Of a stretch of 64,000 bases of DNA, positions 57,989 to 64,000 are shown piece after piece (position 1 is the first letter of the stretch; each line of letters begins with the position of its first letter). The notes below the pieces were generated by a model. The model ran no database searches, was not told the origin of the DNA, and saw only the letters and a program-made list of their open reading frames with translations. Both the position numbers and the translations under genes were made by a program. This DNA comes from JAAFIP01 sp031367325 (lineage in GTDB: Bacteria > Pseudomonadota > Gammaproteobacteria > Burkholderiales > Burkholderiaceae_C): the NCBI GenBank assembly GCA_031367325.1, contig JANLPQ010000038.1:22958-86957 (forward strand). Reading direction: 5' to 3'.

Positions 57989-58270
57989 ATGGAACAACTC
58001 TTTGCCAACCGCTCCATCAGCGTGACCGAACTCAAACGCAGTCCTACTTCGGTCATTGAGCAAGCGGGCACGGAGGCGGTAGCAGTGCTTAACCATAACC
58101 GTCCAGCAGCCTATTTGGTGCCCGCTGCCACTTACCAAAACATGCTCGCGCAGTTGCAGGTGCAGCAATTGCGTGGGGCGGTGGCAGTAAGCCGCGCCGA
58201 TCCTTGGCCTGATGTGTCTGAAAAAGAAGCGTTTGCCAAGGTTAAAAGACCGATCTTGAAGAAGAAATAA
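57989..58270 (+). CDS. Phd/YefM-family antitoxin
   Basis: A 93-residue protein. The N-terminal DNA-binding fold is FANRSISVTELKRSPTSVIE, then AVAVLNHNRPAAYLVPAATY, as in YefM/Phd. The C-terminal part (RADPWPDVSEKEAFAKVKRP) would wrap a toxin of RelE/ParE or Doc type. No toxin follows directly; the next two genes form another pair 41 bases on, so the toxin may be shared or lost. Confidence 0.85.
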   Translation: MEQLFANRSISVTELKRSPTSVIEQAGTEAVAVLNHNRPAAYLVPAATYQNMLAQLQVQQLRGAVAVSRADPWPDVSEKEAFAKVKRPILKKK

Positions 58271-58311
58271 TTTTATTTATTCTTAGCTAAAGTTAAAGGA
58301 GTCACACAACT

Positions 58312-58512
58312 ATGACCACCATACATGCCATTGAACAGGCGGTGCAAAAGCTGCCTATGGCCGAGCTTGCCGAGTTTCGCCGTTGGTTTATGCAGTTTGA
58401 CGAAGCTGCATGGGATGCGCAGATTGAAGCCGATGCGGGCGCGGGCAAACTCGATGCATTGGCCGCAGAGGCTTTGGCAGAGTACCAAGCTGGCAAGGCA
58501 CGCCAGCTTTGA
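58312..58512 (+). CDS. Antitoxin-like small protein
   Basis: A 66-residue acidic helical protein: TTIHAIEQAVQKLPMAELAE, then FRRWFMQFDEAAWDAQIEAD and LDALAAEALAEYQAGKARQL. This type sits directly before a RelE/ParE-like toxin in many Proteobacteria and is taken as its antitoxin. Its TGA stop overlaps the TTG start of the next gene (TTGA), giving translational coupling. AAGGAG lies upstream. Confidence 0.8.
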   Translation: MTTIHAIEQAVQKLPMAELAEFRRWFMQFDEAAWDAQIEADAGAGKLDALAAEALAEYQAGKARQL

Positions 58513-58769
58513 AGCATTTTGCCTCTGCAAAATTCTGGCAACGCTTTGAAGCCTTGCCACAAGACATTCAAACCATTGCGCGCGGCAATTTTGAGCTACT
58601 TAAACAAAACCCATCTCATCCATCGCTGCAGTTCAAACCTGTGAAAAATGGTACGTTTCGCAGCGTACGCGTTAACTTAGGCTACCGCGCTTTAGGTGTG
58701 CCAGTGGCTGAGGGTGTGCAATGGTTTTGGATCGGCAGCCATGCTGACTACGATAAATTGTTAGGCTAG
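58509..58769 (+). CDS. RelE/ParE-like toxin
   Basis: An 86-residue protein starting at TTG 58509 (KHFASAKFWQRFEALPQDIQ). It follows the compact ParE/RelE fold: helices, then FKPVKNGTFRSVRVNLGYRALG (strands with basic residues) and FWIGSHADYDKLL ending. It is either an mRNA interferase or a gyrase poison. It is translationally coupled to the antitoxin before it. With the Phd gene this makes a three-gene array, antitoxin-antitoxin-toxin. Confidence 0.82.
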   Translation: MKHFASAKFWQRFEALPQDIQTIARGNFELLKQNPSHPSLQFKPVKNGTFRSVRVNLGYRALGVPVAEGVQWFWIGSHADYDKLLG

Positions 58770-58795
58770 AAAATTTAGCATACGGCGAACTTGCC

Positions 58796-59266
58796 ATGAC
58801 CACCCACACTTCCCAAACCCTCTGGCTCCGAGGCAAGCAAAACTTTTTAGATAACCATTACAGCCGCCAGCATGTGCTGCGGTTTGATGGTGGCGCTGAG
58901 GTGGTGGGGTCGTCGTCGCCGCATGTAGTGCCGTTGCCGTATTCGGATGCATCGGCGGTAGACCCAGAGGAGATGTTTATTGCGTCGCTGTCTAGCTGCC
59001 ACATGCTGTGGTTTTTGTCGGTGGCGGCTAAGCGCAAGTTTTGTGTGGACCGCTACTTTGATGCGGCGTCGGGGGTGATGGACAAGAATGCCGATGGCAA
59101 GCTGTTTGTGTCTGTGGTGACGTTGCGGCCTGATGTGCAGTTCTCAGGCGACCACCTGCCGTCGCGCGCCGACATTGACGCAATGCACCATGCGGCGCAT
59201 GCGGATTGCTTTATTGCTAACTCGGTAAAGACGCAGGTGCTGTTTGCTCCTGTGTACGGTGCTTAA
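58796..59266 (+). CDS. OsmC-family peroxiredoxin
   Basis: A 156-residue protein. The two conserved Cys of OsmC/Ohr are in SLSSCHMLWFLSVAAK (near 64) and HADCFIANSVKTQV (near 141). It reduces organic hydroperoxides with lipoyl or thiol donors. The N-terminal strand block LRFDGGAEVVGSSSPHVVPL, then DPEEMFIASL is typical. It is separated from the toxin gene by 26 bases. Confidence 0.9.
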   Translation: MTTHTSQTLWLRGKQNFLDNHYSRQHVLRFDGGAEVVGSSSPHVVPLPYSDASAVDPEEMFIASLSSCHMLWFLSVAAKRKFCVDRYFDAASGVMDKNADGKLFVSVVTLRPDVQFSGDHLPSRADIDAMHHAAHADCFIANSVKTQVLFAPVYGA

Positions 59267-59289
59267 AGGTCGAGATATTATGAGAAATA

Positions 59290-59337
59290 GGCCAGTAACC
59301 CAATTAAATCCTGCTCAAGCAGCTATTAAATTCATAG
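59290..59337 (+). repeat. Family 1 palindromic repeat, copy 16
   Basis: AACCCAATTAAATC, CTGCTCAAGCAG (59311-59322), CTATTAAATTCATAG (59323-59337). The ppk2 stop (TTA at 59338-59340) abuts its end; the OsmC stop is 23 bases to its left. Confidence 0.9.
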
Positions 59338-60183
59338 TTACTTGATTTTCAGTCCTACCATCGTAGGGTCATCGGGTGGGTACTTCAAACCTAGCGACTT
59401 GAGCTTGTCGCGCACCATGGTGGCGATCATCAGGTTGCGGTGGGTTTTAGAATCTGCGGGCACTACCGTCCATGGGGCGTGGGGTGTGCTGGTAGCGCCC
59501 AAGAGTGCGGCGTAGGCTTTTTGGTAGTCGGCCCACTGCTTGCGCACTTCTACATCGCCGTGGCTAAACTTCCAGCGTTTAGTGGGGTCGTCGATGCGCT
59601 CTTGCAGGCGCAGGCCTTGCTCTTTAAAGCTGATGTGCAGCATAAACTTCATCACGGTGGTGCCGGTCTCGCACAGCATGCGTTCAAAATCGTTGATGTG
59701 CTGCATGCGCTGGAGGGTTTGCTCAGGGGTGATCCAGCCGTTGACCACGGGCACTAGTACATCCTCATACTGGCTGCGGTTAAAAATCATCACCTCGCCC
59801 GCAGCGGGCGCATGCTGGTGAATACGCCACAGGTAGTCGTGTGCACGCTCTGCCTCAGACGGGGCCTTCCAGCCGATGGCGTGCACGCCCAGTGCGGTGG
59901 TGTGGCCAAACACGCCGCGTATGGTGCCGTCTTTGCCGGACGTGTCAGTGCCTTGCAAAATAACCAGCAGCTTGTGGCGGCGGTCGGCGTACAGCAGGTC
60001 TTGCAGCGCGTCGATTTCTAGGGCCAGCGAATCTAAACTGGCTTTGTCTTTAACTTTGTCACCGCTTGAAAACGGCTTGGCTGCAGTGTCGCACTTGGCC
60101 AGTGCAAACGGTTTGCTTTTGCTAGCTGTGGGTGGCTGCCACGGGGCTAGCAAAGCGGTTTGTTTTTTCGGTGTGGTGGCCAT
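59338..60183 (-). CDS. PPK2-family polyphosphate kinase
   Basis: A 281-residue P-loop kinase that transfers phosphate between polyphosphate and nucleotides. Walker A is VILQGTDTSGKDGTIRGVFG; the Walker B-type VMIFNRSQYEDVLVP and lid KEQGLRLQERIDDPTKRWKF follow, with VPADSKTHRNL. The polyphosphate:AMP/ADP phosphotransferase class is likely. ATG at 60183 with AGGAG is preferred over an upstream start. The stop abuts a family 1 repeat. Confidence 0.92.
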   Translation of the reverse strand: MATTPKKQTALLAPWQPPTASKSKPFALAKCDTAAKPFSSGDKVKDKASLDSLALEIDALQDLLYADRRHKLLVILQGTDTSGKDGTIRGVFGHTTALGVHAIGWKAPSEAERAHDYLWRIHQHAPAAGEVMIFNRSQYEDVLVPVVNGWITPEQTLQRMQHINDFERMLCETGTTVMKFMLHISFKEQGLRLQERIDDPTKRWKFSHGDVEVRKQWADYQKAYAALLGATSTPHAPWTVVPADSKTHRNLMIATMVRDKLKSLGLKYPPDDPTMVGLKIK

Positions 60184-60357
60184 GCAAAGCTCCTGTGGTG
60201 GTGGTGGGGTGACTGGGCCGTAACTCAAATTGGCCCAGCTATCTGACCATCCTAGCCAAGCCTTGCGATAAGTCAAGCTAAGCCAACATAGTCATGCTAA
60301 TTCAGTCAGCCCACCGTGCACGCACGCTTAACGCGAACGCATTTTATCCACTTTAGC

Positions 60358-61209
60358 TTAAGATTTTTTGTAGGCCCGCACCACTTGCCGTTGCTCGCCC
60401 AAGCCTTCAATACCTAGCGTCATTACGTCGCCTGGCTTTAAATAACGTGGAGGTTTGCAACCCATGCCCACACCGGGCGGCGTGCCTGTGGTAATCACAT
60501 CGCCGGGCAGCAGCGTCATAAACTGGCTGACGTAGCTGACGATTTTGGCCGCACCGAAAACCATGGTCTTGGTGTTGCCGGTTTGCAAACGCTGTCCGTT
60601 CACGTCTAGCCACATGGACAGCTTTTGCACGTTGGCCACTTCGTCCTTGGTTACCAGCCACGGGCCGATAGGGCCAAAGGTGTCGCAGCCTTTGCCTTTG
60701 TCCCACTGCGGGCCGCGCTCTAGCTGGTATTCGCGTTCGCTCAGGTCGTTGATCAGCGTGTAGCCTGCGACAAAATTCAAAGCGTCTTTTTGGCTAACGT
60801 ATTGCGCCTTGGTGCCAATGACGATGCCCAGCTCAACTTCCCAGTCGGTTTTGACCGAACCCTTGGGCAGTATCACGTCGTCGTTAGGCCCCTGAATGCA
60901 CGTTGTGGCCTTCATGAAGACGATAGGTTCTTTGGGAAGTGGCATGCCTGCCTCGGCAGCGTGGTCTGAATAGTTCAGGCCAATAGCAATGAATTTACCC
61001 ACATGAGCTACCGGGCAACCCATGCGAGGTTTGCCGCGCACGGCGGGCAGTTTGTCGGTTTTAAGTTTGGCCATTTTCTTCAGCACTGCATCGCCCAGCT
61101 GCGCTGCGCCAATGTCGGGCAGCACAGCGCTTAGGTCGCGCAGCACGCCTTGGGTGTCGATGAGGCCGGGTTTTTCTTTGCCGGGGTTGCCGTAGCGAAC
61201 GAGTTTCAT
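60358..61209 (-). CDS. Fumarylacetoacetate hydrolase family protein
   Basis: A 283-residue FAH-fold enzyme. Metal ligands are in IGLNYSDHAAEAG, WEVELGIVIG (E-x-E) and NDLSEREYQLERG; the catalytic Lys region is QWDKGKGCDTFGPIGP, and TTGTPPGVGMG forms the late loop. The sequence fits the ureidoglycolate lyase / 2,4-diketo-3-deoxy-L-fuconate hydrolase group acting on oxo-acids; the substrate is not fixed. It is a single-gene unit. Confidence 0.9.
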   Translation of the reverse strand: MKLVRYGNPGKEKPGLIDTQGVLRDLSAVLPDIGAAQLGDAVLKKMAKLKTDKLPAVRGKPRMGCPVAHVGKFIAIGLNYSDHAAEAGMPLPKEPIVFMKATTCIQGPNDDVILPKGSVKTDWEVELGIVIGTKAQYVSQKDALNFVAGYTLINDLSEREYQLERGPQWDKGKGCDTFGPIGPWLVTKDEVANVQKLSMWLDVNGQRLQTGNTKTMVFGAAKIVSYVSQFMTLLPGDVITTGTPPGVGMGCKPPRYLKPGDVMTLGIEGLGEQRQVVRAYKKS

Positions 61210-61384
61210 ATTTTTTGTTTCCTGGTGGGGCGTGAGCCCTTGGAGAAGTTTGGGGCGAATGTTTGGGTGGGGTGATCTTAATGCAGCGTGGGCATTGAAG
61301 ATTGATATTCTTGTACGGCAGCGGGCAGGCGGTTCTACTTTAACTGTGCGGCGGTCCTGCGGGGAACTGTGCAGGTCTTGTACG

Positions 61385-61700
61385 GGAGCTGGCCGACGGC
61401 GTACTCAGCTGCGCGGCTGTCCCCCGTGTTGGCCCAGGGCCAACTTCTCCTCCTTTATGCCGCTGCGCTGAGTACACCGCCGGCCAGCTCCAGTGACCTT
61501 GGTAGGTAATCCACCGCTGTATTTTCACTTAACTAATACGCAGCCTTGGCGCTTGGTGTGGACAGCGCAGCGGCATAAAGGGGGAGCCCGCAGGGCGGAG
61601 GACAGCCGCGGAGCTGTTCACGCCAAGTGCCAAGGCGGGCACAGAACTGACTTTGAGGAGCACGCTAAGCGTATTCTGAGGCCTATTTTCAGAGCGTTTT
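61385..61700 (+). repeat. Family 2 composite stem-loop repeat, copy B
   Basis: Stem-loop one: arms 61385-61408 (begins GGAGCTGGCCGACGG) and 61468-61491. Stem-loop two: arms 61543-61565 (begins GCCTTGGCGCTTGG) and 61614-61636. The flank to 61700 (AGCACGCTAAGCGTATTCTG) matches the corresponding flank of copy A. It is inverted relative to copy A and joined to family 1 copy 17. It contains no real gene. Confidence 0.85.
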
Positions 61701-61708
61701 AGGCCACT

Positions 61709-61749
61709 GACCCAAGTAAATCCTGCTCAACCAGCTATGCAATTGATAG
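61709..61749 (+). repeat. Family 1 palindromic repeat, copy 17
   Basis: ACCCAAGTAAATC, CTGCTCAACCAG (61723-61734), CTATGCAATTGATAG (61735-61749). It closes the composite element. Confidence 0.88.
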
Positions 61750-61799
61750 TATTGACCATCCCAATAACCCAACCGAAGCGCGGGCTGTTTAAACCAAGC

Positions 61800-61918
61800 A
61801 AAGAACAATGTGACGAGTCGGGTTCGTCTCGATGAAAAATACGCAGAGAGGCGCGCGGTACAAAAGTTAGCCCTATGCAACCTAGTTTCGCGCGTGTTCT
61901 CGGAGTATTTTTCGCGAA
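61800..61918 (-). repeat. Family 3 three-box repeat, copy S3
   Basis: On the minus strand: box 1 CCGAGAACACGCGCGAA (61903-61887), box 2 CCGCGCGCC (61858-61850), box 3 ATTTTTCATC (61840-61831). Order and spacing agree with copies at 3941 and 11683. The remaining stretch to 62077 holds no recognised gene. Confidence 0.6.
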
Positions 61919-62077
61919 AGAGATGCCCGGCTCGAGTCCAGCTCCCCGGCGCGCACGCTTAGCAAAGCAACCAGCTTGCCGGTGCGCACGCATGGCAAGC
62001 GAACCAACTCTCCGGAGAGACTAAAGGGTCCAGCCCCGCAGCAACAACGTTAGCCCAGAACCAACGCACGCAAAAAT

Positions 62078-62914
62078 CTAAGGCAGTGCCCGCACTGCAT
62101 CACCCGCCACGGCAAACACGCGGTCGCGGCCTGTGCCGTTGGCTAATCCATCCCGCCGCTCAATGGGGTGCATGCCTGTGAAGCTGCCAAAGGCGGGCAA
62201 TATGCCCACCGGGTGGGCCGCCTCGTCGCCTAGCCAAAAGCAGGGCAGGCGCAGACGGTCGCGGCCACGGCCTTGCACGGTAATGCAGGGGTGCCAGTGG
62301 CCTGCCAGCACGTAAGCGCCAGTGATTTGCTGCGGATGGTGGCACAGCGCTAGCGGGCCGGGTGGGCGGGTGCCAGGCATGGTCTCCAGCAGGTCCGTTG
62401 GCATGTTGGTTGGCGTGCGCGTCGGCGTGGGGTGGTCGGGTGTTATGGAGCTTGATGCCGTTTGCATCGCATGATTTACCGCGGTCTGTGCCGCTGCAGC
62501 TGGCCCAGCTGCCCGCAGCATCAAAGGCTCGTCCACCACGTCAATGCGCAGCGCCGCAGGCGGGTCGCCTGCGTGCGCATCGTGGTTGCCACGCACTAAA
62601 GTAAGCGCAATACCCGCATGCTGCGCGCGCCATGCCGCGATAGCGCCTTGCGTGCTGGCAGCGTGCGCGCGGGCAGAATGCAAAAAGTCGCCCAAGAAAA
62701 TAATGCGCTGCGCCTGCGTGGTGGCCAGTAGCTGCGAAAGAACGTTTAAATTCTCGGTGGTCGTGCCGCTGGGCACCGGCACGCCTAGCGCGCGAAAGCT
62801 GCTGGACTTGCCAAAATGCGCATCGGCTACCAGCAGCGTGCGCAGGGTCGGCAGCTCTAGCGCGCCGCTGGGGTGCAGCACGGCGGCGTGGCCAAAAAGC
62901 GTGATGGGAAGCAC
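62078..62914 (-). CDS. pdeM: Ligase-associated DNA repair endonuclease PdeM-like
   Basis: A 278-residue calcineurin-type metallophosphoesterase. Motifs are LLVADAHFGKSSSFR, FLGDFLHS, RGNHDAH, CHHPQ and AGHWHPC, with the ending RDRVFAVAGDAV. Family members are usually encoded beside an Lhr-like helicase and ATP-dependent ligase as a DNA damage response set; those genes are not adjacent here. A segment of about 50 residues (136-187, rich in Ala, Thr and Pro) is inserted between the third and fourth motifs and is not part of the family core. No family 1 element is seen in it. Confidence 0.9.
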   Translation of the reverse strand: MLPITLFGHAAVLHPSGALELPTLRTLLVADAHFGKSSSFRALGVPVPSGTTTENLNVLSQLLATTQAQRIIFLGDFLHSARAHAASTQGAIAAWRAQHAGIALTLVRGNHDAHAGDPPAALRIDVVDEPLMLRAAGPAAAAQTAVNHAMQTASSSITPDHPTPTRTPTNMPTDLLETMPGTRPPGPLALCHHPQQITGAYVLAGHWHPCITVQGRGRDRLRLPCFWLGDEAAHPVGILPAFGSFTGMHPIERRDGLANGTGRDRVFAVAGDAVRALP

Positions 62915-62936
62915 TGTTTTATAAGCCTTTTAGGGC

Positions 62937-62979
62937 TTTTAGGCCGTGGAACCTGCTCAAGCAGCTATGCAATTGATAG
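62937..62979 (+). repeat. Family 1 palindromic repeat, copy 18
   Basis: TTAGGCCGTGGAA (degraded first hairpin), CTGCTCAAGCAG (62953-62964), CTATGCAATTGATAG (62965-62979). It lies between the slmA stop and the pdeM start. Confidence 0.88.
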
Positions 62980-62982
62980 TAA

Positions 62983-63006
62983 TAGCCGACTAGCCGACTA
63001 GCCGAC
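62983..63006. repeat. 8-bp tandem repeat across slmA stop
   Basis: TAGCCGAC three times (62983-63006), with a partial fourth unit TA. The slmA stop codon (complement of CTA at 62998-63000) lies within it, so copy-number change would alter the C-terminus. Confidence 0.85.
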
Positions 63007-63654
63007 TAACCCGGCCAGGCTGGCTTCTAAATATTCAGTCGGCACGCGCTTAAAACCCGAGCGCGCGTAGCGCTGCAGGCGGCCAATGCAAAACGACACC
63101 AGCACCGAGGCGCGTACGTTCGCATCTGCCGTGGGCGCGGTGCTACCGGTGGCCTCGCCCAGCTCGCGCAGGGCTTGTTTAAAGGTGCTCTCCAGCTTGT
63201 CAAACAGCTGGTTCATGCGCTGGTGCAGGCGCTCGTTTTCAAACACCAGGGCGTCGCCCACCATCACGCGGGTCATGCCAGGGTTTTTCTCGCCAAACTG
63301 CAGCAGCATGGTGATGATTTTGTTTAAACGCGCAGCAGGCTGCTTCTCGCGTTCGGTAATTTGGTTAACTAGGCCAAAGACGGTAAGTTCTACAAACTCA
63401 ATCAGGCCTTCAAACATTTGTGCCTTGCTGGCAAAGTGGCGGTACAGCGCGGCCTCGGACACATCCAGCTTGGCGGCCAGGGCCGCAGTGGTCACGCGCT
63501 CGGCACCGGGCTGCTCTAGCATGGTGGCCAGGGCTTGCAGTATTTGCACGCGGCGCTCGCCCGGCTTGGGGCGCTTGCGGGGGGCGGCTTCTGCAGAGGC
63601 GCTGGTGGCGTCTTCAGCGCTGGTGGCGCTAGAGTTGGTAGTTACTTCGGTCAT
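62998..63654 (-). CDS. slmA: Nucleoid occlusion factor SlmA
   Basis: A 218-residue TetR-fold protein. After an Ala/Ser/Thr-rich extension (1-24), the helix-turn-helix RRVQILQALATMLEQPGAER, then TTAALAAKLDVSEAALYRHF matches SlmA. The C-terminal domain has FASKAQMFEGLIEFVELTVF, then NQITEREKQPAARLNKIITM and FGEKNPGMTRVM. It binds chromosomal SBS sites and prevents FtsZ assembly over the nucleoid. The end is altered by an 8-bp tandem repeat. Confidence 0.95.
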   Translation of the reverse strand: MTEVTTNSSATSAEDATSASAEAAPRKRPKPGERRVQILQALATMLEQPGAERVTTAALAAKLDVSEAALYRHFASKAQMFEGLIEFVELTVFGLVNQITEREKQPAARLNKIITMLLQFGEKNPGMTRVMVGDALVFENERLHQRMNQLFDKLESTFKQALRELGEATGSTAPTADANVRASVLVSFCIGRLQRYARSGFKRVPTEYLEASLAGLVG

Positions 63655-63763
63655 GGGCTTGCAGTTTATGGAATGCGTGATGTTCGTGCAAGCGGCTGGG
63701 ATGCCACGCCTTGCGTGATATTTTGTAATGATTCTCTCACAGCCCGCCGCTTGCGCAAGGCGT

Positions 63764-64000
63764 TTACTGCGCGCGAATACCCCGGGTAAACGCGGGTGCG
63801 CGCAGGTGCGGCGGGGTGGTGGGCGCGGTAGTGGCGAACCACACGCTGACTTTCAGGCCACGGCCTTGGGGCGCGCTTGCCAGCGCCGGGCCGGGCACGG
63901 CTGCCACCTCGCCCGCAGCCCTTGTGTCGTTATCCACGATGGTCGATGGGTAAGGCCGCCCCTGCGGTGGCCGGTGGTCTTCTAGCACCAACTGCGTACC
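63764..64000 (-). CDS. C-terminal end of an unidentified protein, cut by window edge
   Basis: The frame is open to the right edge and ends at 63764, giving 78 residues: QLVLEDHRPPQGRPYPSTIV, then LKVSVWFATTAPTTPPHLRA and FTRGIRAQ at the end. Codon third positions are G/C-rich as in real genes here. I do not recognise the family. It lies upstream of slmA in the same direction, 109 bases apart. Confidence 0.45.
   Translation of the reverse strand, partial: GTQLVLEDHRPPQGRPYPSTIVDNDTRAAGEVAAVPGPALASAPQGRGLKVSVWFATTAPTTPPHLRAPAFTRGIRAQ

Noticed and set aside
61493..61702. Frames encoding the similar peptide WTAQRHKGGARRAEDSRGAV in both composite copies
   Set aside because: The similarity comes from the shared palindromic DNA. 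The frames have no start signals, and the arms vary by compensating changes rather than by codon.
1..64000. tRNA or rRNA genes
   Set aside because: No cloverleaf with acceptor pairing and GTTCRA loop, and no rRNA segments were found. The GATTCGAAC at 11938 belongs to the long inverted repeat, not to a tRNA.

Overview
The window is a stretch of proteobacterial chromosome, most likely from Burkholderiales, family Comamonadaceae (Rhodoferax/Polaromonas-like; an inference, since no rRNA or tRNA gene was found). The grounds are moderately high GC, dense genes with many 4-base overlaps, PutA without an N-terminal DNA-binding domain, SlmA, PilT/PilU, DUF2917 beside a LysR gene, lipoproteins beginning C-G-G-G-G-G, and many short palindromic interspersed repeats. 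About 65 protein genes are listed, two of them cut by the window edges.

Layout. 1-2.4 kb: end of a secreted DUF1501 protein and a phage-type divergent regulator pair (CI-like and Ner-like) over a three-site operator. 2.4-9.4 kb: lipid acyltransferase, queC, a YCII protein, a TfoX protein with a histone-H1-like tail, DUF2917/LysR pair, Uma2 protein, methyltransferase, folate cyclo-ligase. 9.4-18.1 kb: lytic transglycosylase, hpf, MFS exporter, patatin, corA, cytochrome b561. 18.4-22 kb: cytochrome c', TlpA-like thioredoxin, DUF4197 protein, 5'-nucleotidase. 22-25 kb: an AT-richer accessory patch whose first gene ends at an integron attC-like site. 25-32.1 kb: BNR sialidase-like protein, M28 peptidase, PutA. 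32.3-41.6 kb: a 55-residue basic protein, a NarL-type two-component pair, Lrp, YggS, pilT-pilU, a LysR-controlled tautomerase. 43-54.2 kb: a leftward fatty-acid beta-oxidation locus headed by a TetR gene (acyl-CoA dehydrogenase, DUF2147, 3-hydroxyacyl-CoA dehydrogenase/enoyl-CoA hydratase, thiolase, thioesterases, SDR, DsbA-like isomerase, enoyl-CoA hydratase). 54.3-64 kb: catalase-like protein, dbpA, a lipoprotein with a fresh internal duplication, toxin-antitoxin genes, OsmC, PPK2, FAH hydrolase, pdeM, slmA.

The most striking property is repeats. Family 1 is a 27-50 bp double palindrome (CTGCT-CA-AGCAG next to CTAT-N7-ATAG). It occurs 18 times, mostly just after stop codons, but also inside reading frames: once in the folate cyclo-ligase, three times in PutA, once as the C-terminus of the TetR regulator. 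It also supplies a start codon and a stop codon to neighbouring genes. Family 2 is a composite of about 400 bp built from two long stem-loops whose arms differ while their loops are conserved (two copies, inverted, each ending in a family 1 element). Family 3 is a roughly 110 bp three-box element at three loci. PutA also carries a GC-rich in-frame insertion of another kind. Together they resemble the coding palindromes known from Rickettsia more than ordinary REP sequences.
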